NCBI GenBank assembly: GCA_022710255.1
Contig: JAKLHG010000107.1
Coordinates: forward strand, 1,959 to 9,793
Reading direction: 5' to 3'
Source of the DNA: Candidatus Hydrogenedentota bacterium
GTDB taxonomy: Bacteria > Hydrogenedentota > Hydrogenedentia > Hydrogenedentales > CAITNO01
DNA length: 7,835 bases
A program made the position numbers and the translations under genes. Positions 1 through 6,968 of this stretch are shown piece by piece. Each line of letters starts with the position of its first letter. The first letter of the stretch is position 1. The notes under the pieces are model-generated. The model made no database searches, had not been told where the DNA came from, and saw only the letters and a list, made by a program, of their open reading frames with translations.

Positions 1-121
1 CGGCGGCAGCCTGCAGCGTCGCGTCGGCATGGCCTGGCGCATTTCGCTTGCCGGCCCAATAGCCACCGGCGGCCGCCAGCACAGCGACAGCCAGTGCGCC
101 GGCTGCAATTCGCACCCAGCT
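1..121 (-). CDS. N-terminal fragment of a membrane-anchored or exported protein (possibly an RND efflux adaptor), cut by the window edge
   Basis: The minus strand is open from 121 down to base 1, with a TGA just upstream at 124-122. It reads S-W-V-R, then a strongly hydrophobic Ala/Val/Leu/Gly segment, then GGYWAGKRNAPGHADATLQ. This is the shape of a signal anchor: one or two basic residues, about 17 apolar residues, a small-residue turn and a polar periplasmic start. It recalls the first residues of CusB-type efflux adaptor subunits, but 40 residues cannot prove that. There is no ATG in frame. The nearest ATG (rc of 126-124) is one base out of frame, and a GTG at 115-113 could start it. GC here is 86/120, against 67/120 in the next 120 bases, so this fragment may not belong with its neighbour. 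Confidence 0.4.
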
Positions 122-127
122 TCATAG

Positions 128-1597
128 ATCTTCTCCCAGGAGACGTTCAATGTCGTGGTGGAATTGGCCGAAAATTTCGGGGTACGGCTGATCCCCGCCT
201 TCGACTGGCCCCTGGAAATGTTCGTGGAGAAGGGGGACGACCTGATTGACACGTATATCAGACCTCACGCCCAATCCAACGGCATCCTCGCCTGGGATCT
301 GATGAACACTCCTTTCGAGCAAAACCTGGCCGGTTCCGTCCGGGCGCGTAACATGATCGCCGCCGCGGACGCCAACCATCCCATGGCGGTCCAACTGGGC
401 GGAGCGGACGCCTTTCCCTTGTTTTCGCCGCATTTCGCCGCATCGGGCTTTTCCTATTTCCGTCCCAGGGAGCCCTGGGCCATCGCAGAAATCCTCCATA
501 TGCATATCCCCCTGCTGCAAGGGCAGCAGTTCTGGGTCACGGCGCCGGCATTCGTATACGCCTCTGATTATCCCCCATGGGGTACGAGCCCCCAGTTGCG
601 CCTGATGTTGAACTCCGCATTGGCAAGCGGCGCCCGCGGATGGATTGCGCACACCTACCATAATACTCCGGTCTGGGTGGAAGGGCATTATGAACGTTCA
701 TTAACGGGACCGTTTTTGACATTCAGCGACCTCTGGGCGGAACTGGGCAACCGGGTGGAGCGCCTCACGGTGCTGGCACCCCTGTTCCTGAGTGCCCGTC
801 CGATTCCCCCCCCAGAACATCTGCAATTCTCTGTCGGATTCAAGAAAAATCCCAAAAGCCGGCTTCTTCCCGGACTGGATGCCATTTCCGTATCCTGGCT
901 GCAGGGACCGGACTATCTCCTGTTCTACCTGGTCAACAATGATACGGAACAGGTAACCTCGGTAAACCTGTCCTTGCCGGCATCGCTGCCGGACGGGCTG
1001 GAAGTGTATGAAACCACGGCACTGGTCCGCAACCGCACCTGGGAACCATCGCTGCATAAGCGCCAATCCGAAATGTTCCCCGGACAGGGCCGCCTCTTCA
1101 TGGTGGCGCAACCCGGGGTATGCGAGTTCTGGCACCATAAGATTGCCCAAAGAATCATCCAGAAAGACTTGCGCCAGACCCGGATGGATCTGGAATTGGC
1201 GCGCCAATACCGCTTGGAAGTTGAATTTATCGAAACGACGCTAAACCATCTGAACACGGACACATCCATCGCGGACTTAAATCCTGTTCATGATGCGCGG
1301 GAAGCGCTGTTCAACCTGATCTATGCCACTCCGGAAATCTGCCGGCCCCGCGAACTCCTCATCCAGGCAAGCTCCGTTATCTGTGGTTGCGATGGAGCCC
1401 TGAGCGCCCTCCATGGCCGGGGAGACGCCGCGACTGCGCGCGAACTGGGCATCCAGGTCCTGCCGCTGGCACGCACGTTGACCGTGTTGCGCCTGCAGCT
1501 CCGCCGCGGGCATGGCAGCGCCATCGTGCCCGAAATCGAGGCCTTGGTGCGCACTGGAACGGAACTTCTGAAAGCCATATGGGAAAAAAGAGGTTGA
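128..1597 (+). CDS. Glycoside-hydrolase-like (clan GH-A, GH42/GH5 style) TIM-barrel protein, 5'-truncated, catalytic glutamates not evident
   Basis: The frame is open from 128 (TAG at 125-127). The first usual start is GTG 155, giving 480 aa, but coding character already runs from 128, so the real N-terminus, including the first barrel strands and any signal peptide, is missing. Numbering from GTG 155: residues 1-20 read like an inner barrel strand (ELAENFGVRLIPAFDWP). Residues 44-53 (ILAWDLMNTP) sit where active enzymes have W-D-x-x-N-E-P, with Thr52 in place of the acid/base Glu. Residues 126-131 (FWVTAP) resemble the nucleophile strand but have Ala130. SPQLRLMLNSALASGARGW (145-163) matches the last barrel helix and strand of GH42-like proteins. 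Residues about 222-320 look like a beta-sandwich, and 326-480 are mostly helical with a possible coiled coil (330-365). The barrel is probably a sugar-binding or inactive relative, but a shifted active site cannot be excluded. The stop lies 27 bases before the TetR gene, suggesting one operon. Confidence 0.6.
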   Translation: MFSQETFNVVVELAENFGVRLIPAFDWPLEMFVEKGDDLIDTYIRPHAQSNGILAWDLMNTPFEQNLAGSVRARNMIAAADANHPMAVQLGGADAFPLFSPHFAASGFSYFRPREPWAIAEILHMHIPLLQGQQFWVTAPAFVYASDYPPWGTSPQLRLMLNSALASGARGWIAHTYHNTPVWVEGHYERSLTGPFLTFSDLWAELGNRVERLTVLAPLFLSARPIPPPEHLQFSVGFKKNPKSRLLPGLDAISVSWLQGPDYLLFYLVNNDTEQVTSVNLSLPASLPDGLEVYETTALVRNRTWEPSLHKRQSEMFPGQGRLFMVAQPGVCEFWHHKIAQRIIQKDLRQTRMDLELARQYRLEVEFIETTLNHLNTDTSIADLNPVHDAREALFNLIYATPEICRPRELLIQASSVICGCDGALSALHGRGDAATARELGIQVLPLARTLTVLRLQLRRGHGSAIVPEIEALVRTGTELLKAIWEKRG

Positions 1598-1624
1598 TAC
1601 CCCGGGCCGTAACTCCCGCAAGCC

Positions 1625-2230
1625 ATGCCATCGGATACCGACGCCATGAAAGATAGGCTCATAACCAACAGCGCCACGAAACGCCTGCACGTACTTGAAG
1701 CGGCCCGTGAACTGTTTCTGAAACAGGGCTTTGCCGAGGTCGCCATGGATAAAATCGCGCGCAAAGCCGGTATTTCAAAAAGGACCGTCTACCAGATTTG
1801 CGGTAGTCGAAACGCGCTGATCGCAGCCACCGTTACCCATGATTTCGAGGCCTGGAACGAATGGTTCTTCGATGCCGTACGGGAACAGGCCAAAACAGGC
1901 GCCGCGATGCTGGACGCCTTTCATGAAGTACTGGGACAGTGTGTGGAGGCGCCTGGATTTCATGGCTGCCTGTTCGCGCGGGTGATGCTTTCCCCTGATA
2001 TGGCGGATGATACGGTTCGTGACGCGGCTACCGCGTGCGCGGTCAGGCTGTATACTTTTTTTTACGACCAAATCCGAAGGACAAGCGCGCCGGATACCGG
2101 CGCGGCCGCACGCCTGCAAACCGTGTACCTGATATTGTTGTTATTGGGCGGCACAACGCACAGGGCCTCCGGAACCCTTGGAAAACAGCTGGCACGGGAT
2201 GCGCGCACGTTACTGGAACTCCTGTCATGA
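1625..2230 (+). CDS. TetR/AcrR-family transcriptional regulator
   Basis: A 201-aa protein, normal for the family. Residues about 20-66 form the DNA-binding domain: RLHVLEAARELFLKQGF is helix 1, and MDKIARKAGISKRTVYQ (41-57) is the helix-turn-helix with the usual A-x-x-A-G-x-S-x-x-T-x-Y pattern. The residue usually Phe after the recognition helix is Cys59, and the usual Lys is Arg62. The remainder (about 75-200) is the helical ligand-binding and dimer domain; its GFHGCLFARVM segment (111-121) resembles the G-C-L-F stretch seen in several TetR ligand domains. The ligand is unknown. A second in-frame ATG at 1646 would give 194 aa; neither start has a convincing Shine-Dalgarno, so the N-terminus is uncertain. 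The stop overlaps the next gene as ATGA, so the regulator is made together with the radical SAM enzyme and probably controls its own cluster. No palindromic operator was found in the 27-base upstream gap. Confidence 0.88.
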   Translation: MPSDTDAMKDRLITNSATKRLHVLEAARELFLKQGFAEVAMDKIARKAGISKRTVYQICGSRNALIAATVTHDFEAWNEWFFDAVREQAKTGAAMLDAFHEVLGQCVEAPGFHGCLFARVMLSPDMADDTVRDAATACAVRLYTFFYDQIRRTSAPDTGAAARLQTVYLILLLLGGTTHRASGTLGKQLARDARTLLELLS

Positions 2231-3252
2231 TACCCGCAGGAAACATGATACGCCATCCCCTGTTATACCTGTTTCAAGGGTATTTGCGCCATGTGATCCT
2301 TCATATCACAGAGCGTTGCTCCCTGCGCTGCAAGACCTGCTTTGTCAGGAAAGGCGGCCGGGATATGCATATCGAGGAAGCGCGCCACATTGCCGGCCGC
2401 CTCGGTAAGGTGCGGTGGCTCGACATCGGTGGCGGCGAACCGTTCCTGCATCCCGGCCTCGTCGACATCTGCCGCCTCTTCCCGAACAGTGATATCACCA
2501 TACCCACAAACGGGCAGGACCCGGATACCATCCGGGACACGGCCCGAGATCTTGCGGCATTGTTTAAAGGCCGCCTCACTCTGGCCGTTTCCATAGACGG
2601 ATTTGAATTCATTAACGACGCCATCCGCGGCGCCGGATCCTACCAGAATGCATTGCAGACATTGACATTGCTCCGTGAGGTTCCCGGTCTCACCCTGAAA
2701 GTCAATACGGTTATATCGAACGCCAATCTGCCCGAGTTGACCCCGTTCATGCGCCACATACGCGCACTGGAGCCGGATTATCATTCCTTGCTGCTGGTGC
2801 GCGGCGCTCCTGACAATCCCGCAATCACCCTCCCGCCCCTCAAAGAACTCGAGGCTGCCACACCTGAAATTCTCGATATCCTCGGTTCCTACCGCTTCGG
2901 AAACCGCCCCCATTCCCCGATGGGCATACTAAAAAAACGGTACCAACGCTACCTGTGGCATATCAATCTGAAAACCCTGCGCACACGACGCTGCTGGGTT
3001 CCGTGCAAGGCGCCCTACCTGCATCGGGTGGTCTATCCTGACGGCAGCATATCCCTCTGCGAACTCATGCCGCCTGTTGGCAATCTGCTCGAAGAACCCA
3101 TGGATGTACTGGAAAAACGAATGCACCAATTCCTTGAACAGTATGAACAAAAACAGGGCCCCTGCTTCTGTACCCACAACTGCAACCTCGGCGAAAATAT
3201 CCAGACCCATCCCCAGTCCATTCTCGCTGTTTTGCTGGGTATCGATCCGTGA
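2227..3252 (+). CDS. Radical SAM protein with C-terminal SPASM-like iron-sulfur domain
   Basis: A 341-aa enzyme predicted to cleave S-adenosylmethionine reductively to a 5'-deoxyadenosyl radical; the substrate is unknown. Cys31, Cys35 and Cys38 form the CxxxCxxC motif for the first 4Fe-4S cluster. GGGEP (68-72) is the SAM-contacting motif, and SIDG (122-125) is the core-strand motif typical of SPASM enzymes. The C-terminus carries Cys256, Cys260 and Cys278. Cys260-x12-Gly-x4-Cys278 fits the first SPASM signature. A CFCTHNC stretch (Cys313, 315, 319) follows in place of the full CX2CX5CX3C, so at least one auxiliary cluster is likely. The frame is open further upstream (ATG 2035), but that would lie wholly inside the TetR gene. 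ATG 2227 overlaps the TetR stop as ATGA. ATG 2245 is an alternative with AGGA four to seven bases ahead. The 3' end overlaps the glycosyltransferase start, so the two proteins probably act on one product. Confidence 0.88.
   Translation: MIPAGNMIRHPLLYLFQGYLRHVILHITERCSLRCKTCFVRKGGRDMHIEEARHIAGRLGKVRWLDIGGGEPFLHPGLVDICRLFPNSDITIPTNGQDPDTIRDTARDLAALFKGRLTLAVSIDGFEFINDAIRGAGSYQNALQTLTLLREVPGLTLKVNTVISNANLPELTPFMRHIRALEPDYHSLLLVRGAPDNPAITLPPLKELEAATPEILDILGSYRFGNRPHSPMGILKKRYQRYLWHINLKTLRTRRCWVPCKAPYLHRVVYPDGSISLCELMPPVGNLLEEPMDVLEKRMHQFLEQYEQKQGPCFCTHNCNLGENIQTHPQSILAVLLGIDP
2238..2241 (+). promoter_or_regulatory. Possible ribosome binding site favouring the ATG at 2245 for the radical SAM gene
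   Basis: AGGA lies three bases before ATG 2245. That start would shorten the protein by six residues, to MIRHPLLYLFQGY. The spacing is tighter than ideal, and ATG 2227 instead offers the ATGA stop-start overlap with the TetR gene. The start is therefore ambiguous; no catalytic motif is affected either way. Confidence 0.35.
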
Positions 3253-4214
3253 ACACGCCCGCCGCCTCCATTATCATCCCGGTCTTTGACCGTACCGGTG
3301 AATTGTTCCATGTGCTCGACCAGCTGAAAAGGCAAAACCGGTGCGATTTCGAGGCGGTGATCGTCGATGATGGTTCCACAACACCTGTGACGGCGGCCGA
3401 ACTGCCAGGTAACCTCCCTTTCCCCCTGCGTATTCTTCGTCATGAATCGCGTTGCGGCATCGGCAAGGCGCGCAACACGGGTATCGCAGGCGCACAAGCC
3501 GAACTGTTCGTGTTTATAGATAGCGACGGCGATATACCAGACGAACACTGGTTTGAAAAACATATGGACCTCTATACCCGGGCGGGCGCCATGGCAAAGA
3601 AAGCGCATCTGCCGCACTATGTTTTTCACAGCACAGTCCAAGGCATCAGCACCTCCTACTGGGGAAAGTCGGACACCTTGTCAAACTGGTTCGGTTCCTC
3701 CATGTCCAAACCATGCCGGATACGGGACAGGCATGTGCCCACCCATAACACGAGCGTACATCGTGGGGTATTCGCATGCGTTGGACCCTTCGACGAATCC
3801 CTGGAAGTGTGTGAAGATGTGGAATGGTCTTTCCGCTGTCAGGACCGGGGCGTCGGATTATTCTTCATTCCTGGCGCACCTGTCGGTCATTTTGACAGAA
3901 ATACCTTCCGGGATTTCTGGATGCACTACTATCACTTTGGCTTGTATGCTCCCGCCGTAAGAAGAAAGCATCCCCGCTCCGCCTACCAATGGGTCTTTCC
4001 GAAAGGCCCCGTGTCCGCTTTTCTACTCTTTTTACCCCTGACTTTCCTCATGACGTTGTATATCACCGGGTGCTGGATTTTTCAGAGGCCGGAAGTACTC
4101 CTTTATATTCCCGGACTTCATCTTGCCAATATCGCCAATTATGCGGGCCTGGCACACAGCATCTTTGGTGACCGGCGGAAAAAAAAGCGTGCGAAAAAAG
4201 ATATGAAGGCGTAG
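3249..4214 (+). CDS. Family 2 glycosyltransferase with C-terminal membrane segments
   Basis: A 321-aa GT-A fold inverting glycosyltransferase, expected to move a sugar from a nucleotide-sugar donor onto a lipid, glycan or protein acceptor at the cytoplasmic face of the inner membrane. Visible motifs: SIIIPVFDR (7-15) as the first strand; VDDGS (39-43) for nucleotide binding; RNTGIAGA (75-82); DSDGD (91-95) as the metal-binding DXD; and CEDVEWSFR (188-196), where the Glu-Asp pair supplies the likely catalytic base. Two hydrophobic stretches (about 254-278 and 283-305) and a Lys/Arg-rich tail (309-320) suggest a membrane hairpin or anchor with the tail in the cytoplasm. The GTG start overlaps the radical SAM stop as GTGA, so translation is probably coupled. 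Donor and acceptor cannot be told from the sequence. A run of eight A bases (4179-4186) lies in the tail. Confidence 0.9.
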   Translation: MNTPAASIIIPVFDRTGELFHVLDQLKRQNRCDFEAVIVDDGSTTPVTAAELPGNLPFPLRILRHESRCGIGKARNTGIAGAQAELFVFIDSDGDIPDEHWFEKHMDLYTRAGAMAKKAHLPHYVFHSTVQGISTSYWGKSDTLSNWFGSSMSKPCRIRDRHVPTHNTSVHRGVFACVGPFDESLEVCEDVEWSFRCQDRGVGLFFIPGAPVGHFDRNTFRDFWMHYYHFGLYAPAVRRKHPRSAYQWVFPKGPVSAFLLFLPLTFLMTLYITGCWIFQRPEVLLYIPGLHLANIANYAGLAHSIFGDRRKKKRAKKDMKA

Positions 4215-4221
4215 GAAACGC

Positions 4222-4237
4222 TGCCCGGGATAGGGCA
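4222..4237. terminator. Small hairpin in the convergent gap, weak terminator candidate
   Basis: TGCCC (4222-4226) pairs with GGGCA (4233-4237) around a six-base loop, eight bases after the glycosyltransferase stop. No T-tract follows on either strand, so intrinsic termination is doubtful; it may only protect transcript ends. Confidence 0.3.
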
Positions 4238-4255
4238 AGGGTACACACGGAACAC

Positions 4256-4269
4256 CTCCGCGAGCGGAG
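4256..4269. terminator. Second GC-rich hairpin between the convergent operons
   Basis: CTCCGC (4256-4261) and GCGGAG (4264-4269) are perfect inverted copies two bases apart. In RNA this gives a five-pair stem with a four-base loop. It lies 18 bases beyond the lptD stop on the minus strand. No T-run follows, so a bidirectional terminator is possible but unproven. Confidence 0.3.
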
Positions 4270-4286
4270 CGCGCCTTCACTCACCC

Positions 4287-6941
4287 TTAAAACTTGATAG
4301 CGCTTCCGGGAAACGCCACCAGGCTGAACTCCACGTCCACATCGAATCCCGATTCCCGGTCGCGGAAGCGCAAGGCGGATTCCCAGCATTCAAACCGCCG
4401 GCGCAGTTCGTACGTCTGACTGCGCATATCGCCCTCGTTGAGATTATAGATATGTTCAAATCCCACCCCCCATTTATCGCTCAGCCGGTACCCCATGCCG
4501 TACAAGATCTCTCGGTTATAAATTTCACCCCGTGTATCCGTGTACGCGAACCCGAGACGTGCCGATACACGCCCCCCAAGAAGTGTATTATCGTAATACA
4601 CCTGCGTTAACAGCCGGCTGAAATCGGTGTAGGCACTGTTATAATCGTCCGCTTCATCATTGAAGGAACTGTCGAAAAGACGTTCATAGGCGTCATAAAA
4701 CCAGCGCTTATAAAAAACCGGGGCTTCCGGGAGCATGTACTCATCGTTGTTGATATGATGTATTTCCCCGACCATCTGCGCGCCCCACCAGGGCCGCGGC
4801 CGGACATCCAGTTCGAGTTCGTAATCATCCGCCTTGCGCATTTCATTCCAGAAATCATTGCCCTGATACAGGCTGATACGCCCCACTTGCCACACTTCAT
4901 TCGTTTCGGCGTCGCGCCCGTAGAAAAGATTGCTGATCTTGGCCTCCATCCGGCTGCGGCCGTAAACATTGTCCAGAAAATCATACTGGGGCGTATCCTC
5001 GGCGGCCAGCGTGGAGCTGGGGCGGTACGAATAGGTAAGCGAAGGCTCAATCACGTGTTTGAATCCCGAAAAACCCAGAAACCCCGGATAAATTTTATGG
5101 AATCGGGTCTGGGCGGTTACACCCACCAGATTGGAAAACCGTGAACCGCTGTCGTCCCAGTCGCGCGTGCGCTGGTACCAGGCGCCCTCCGCCTCGTAGA
5201 AAGGGGTTATGTTCAGTGCGGGATGGGGCTCCCAGTCATAGGTCAACCGTGCGATATTGACGCTGCGCGCTCCTTCAATACCCCGCCGCTTTTGGCGGTT
5301 GTATCCCGTGACGGTATCAAAGGCCGCATATAAACGATCAGCCAGGGGCCGTTCAAGCAGGTGGAATGTCGCTTCAGGCAGGCGTTCCGTTTCCTCTATC
5401 CAGGAATGCGTATTCACCCGGACGGTGCCTGTGGCGATATAGTCCGGCTGCCGGTACGTCACATTCGCGAAGGTGCGTGGCGTCGTGCGGTTGCGGTATT
5501 CGTCATAGAAAAAGTCTTTGAAAAATTCCTCGTCGGACCATTGTTCCGCCTCCATGCGCAGAATCAGGTCATCGTCATATACATAACGGTGGCGCCACAG
5601 CCCGTATCCGCGGTCCTTGGTTGTTTGAAGCACATGGGCTTCACCCTTGGTGCGAAACAGGTATGAGGACGGTTTTGACATGAAATCATAGTAAACGTCG
5701 CCGCCGAGGCCGATACCTTCCTTCTCCGTCGGCATAACCCGCGGACCCACAGACACCTGGGGGCTGACCTCAAACTGCGTGCCGAGGTTCGCATAGTAAC
5801 CGATTTCCGCGCGCCGACCGCTGTCATAATCCAGCGTATAAGGACGGTCAGCGCTGGCCCGCCAGAAAGGCACATAAAATGGCGTTTTGAAACGCCCTAA
5901 CTGCAATCGGACATTGTGCGCCGTCACTTCGTCTCTGCCGCGAATGGTAAGTTCCTTGATAAGGATCCGATAGACGGGATCGGGCAAAGGACAGGTGGTC
6001 ACCCAGACATTATTCAAAACCGCGTCTTCCGGCCCATTGATGCGGATTTTTTCCGCGTTGTAAAAGAACACACTGGCGACACCCTGCGCATTTCGCAGTT
6101 CCCCTTGTTGCGCCGCAAAATCATAGTCCACGGATTCAGCGTACATTTCCCGGGTCGGTTCAATAACATGCAGGTTTTCGGCGAGCAGACGCCCCATGCT
6201 CAGGCGCCGTTTGGCGAACCGCTGTTCATCCGGGCCGGGCTCCAACACAAAAGTGCGTTCAATCACCTCGGGTTCAGGCGCGGTATACGTCAACGTGTCC
6301 GCCATCAGAAGCGATTCATGCTGCTGCATCCGGACATGCCCCGTGGCGGTGTAATGCCCGGCTTCTTCCATGTATTGAAACGCGTCCGACCGGAACAGCA
6401 TGGTTCCAAGGCGCAGGCGTACGTTGTCCTTCAAAAGGGTTTCACCGGTGCTCAGGTCCGTGACCATGGAATCGGCTTCTATGTCGCGTAACGGTTCGGT
6501 CCAGTCGGGCGGCTGAAAACCAAGGCTGGGCGCTCCGAACTCCAGGGGACGGGTGATAGCATCCTGCAGGGCGCGCCGATCCAGTTGCTCCAGGGGATTG
6601 GCCGAGGGCCGCCCCGGACGGGGCGCACGCACCGAACCGGTGCGCAGCGGCAGCTTCCTGTATTTTAAAATCGGCTGGCCATGCACCGGGCTTGCGGCTT
6701 TTTCCGCATCCTCCCCGGATGCCGCCGCCCCGGCGGACTCCGCCGTATCCGCAACTGCTTCCGCGGCACGCGTGTCCCGCAACTTAATCAGCGCGGACAG
6801 GCCAAGATCGAAATTGCGCCGGTTGGTTTGCAGATCGCGGACGGGGGCTTGCGCCGCCTCCTCGCCAGAGGCATCGTATCCCGACAGAACCACACCGGAA
6901 AAAGCCAGTATTAACGGCACATATTTATAATATAAGTTCAT
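4287..6941 (-). CDS. lptD: LPS-assembly outer-membrane protein LptD
   Basis: An 884-aa homologue of the outer-membrane barrel that inserts lipopolysaccharide into the outer leaflet with the lipoprotein LptE. Residues 1-22 are a signal peptide without a lipobox Cys. About 23-150 is an Ala/Pro/Arg-rich linker longer than usual. About 152-345 is the periplasmic OstA/LptA-like jellyroll, with repeated short strands such as SMVTDLSTGETLLKDNVRL and HYTATGHVRMQQHE. TTCPLPDPVYRI (315-326), then LQLGRFKTPFYVPFW (346-360), match the E. coli stretch around Cys173 and the following PxFYxPY segment. FKHVIEPSLTYSYRP (627-641) is a hallmark of the barrel domain. The protein ends in Phe, as outer-membrane barrels do. 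Only Cys317 and Cys852 exist, suggesting a single disulfide. It is the third gene of its operon, 27 bases after the small upstream gene, with no strong ribosome binding site. Confidence 0.93.
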   Translation of the reverse strand: MNLYYKYVPLILAFSGVVLSGYDASGEEAAQAPVRDLQTNRRNFDLGLSALIKLRDTRAAEAVADTAESAGAAASGEDAEKAASPVHGQPILKYRKLPLRTGSVRAPRPGRPSANPLEQLDRRALQDAITRPLEFGAPSLGFQPPDWTEPLRDIEADSMVTDLSTGETLLKDNVRLRLGTMLFRSDAFQYMEEAGHYTATGHVRMQQHESLLMADTLTYTAPEPEVIERTFVLEPGPDEQRFAKRRLSMGRLLAENLHVIEPTREMYAESVDYDFAAQQGELRNAQGVASVFFYNAEKIRINGPEDAVLNNVWVTTCPLPDPVYRILIKELTIRGRDEVTAHNVRLQLGRFKTPFYVPFWRASADRPYTLDYDSGRRAEIGYYANLGTQFEVSPQVSVGPRVMPTEKEGIGLGGDVYYDFMSKPSSYLFRTKGEAHVLQTTKDRGYGLWRHRYVYDDDLILRMEAEQWSDEEFFKDFFYDEYRNRTTPRTFANVTYRQPDYIATGTVRVNTHSWIEETERLPEATFHLLERPLADRLYAAFDTVTGYNRQKRRGIEGARSVNIARLTYDWEPHPALNITPFYEAEGAWYQRTRDWDDSGSRFSNLVGVTAQTRFHKIYPGFLGFSGFKHVIEPSLTYSYRPSSTLAAEDTPQYDFLDNVYGRSRMEAKISNLFYGRDAETNEVWQVGRISLYQGNDFWNEMRKADDYELELDVRPRPWWGAQMVGEIHHINNDEYMLPEAPVFYKRWFYDAYERLFDSSFNDEADDYNSAYTDFSRLLTQVYYDNTLLGGRVSARLGFAYTDTRGEIYNREILYGMGYRLSDKWGVGFEHIYNLNEGDMRSQTYELRRRFECWESALRFRDRESGFDVDVEFSLVAFPGSAIKF

Positions 6942-6968
6942 CCGTTCATTACCCGTGCAAACTACCGT

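Noticed and set aside
122..688. 188-aa minus-strand reading frame opposite the hydrolase-like gene
   Set aside because: Its translation has no recognisable domain, while the plus frame matches a barrel protein; it is an antisense shadow in GC-rich sequence.
2035..2226. N-terminal extension of the radical SAM protein from ATG 2035
   Set aside because: This part is wholly inside the TetR gene in another frame and has no family resemblance; ATG 2227 or 2245 fits the operon overlap.
2263..2913. 216-aa minus-strand reading frame
   Set aside because: Lies fully opposite the radical SAM core, whose motifs are clear on the plus strand.
5916..6491. 191-aa plus-strand reading frame
   Set aside because: Antisense to the LptD jellyroll; no coherent domain and no start signal.
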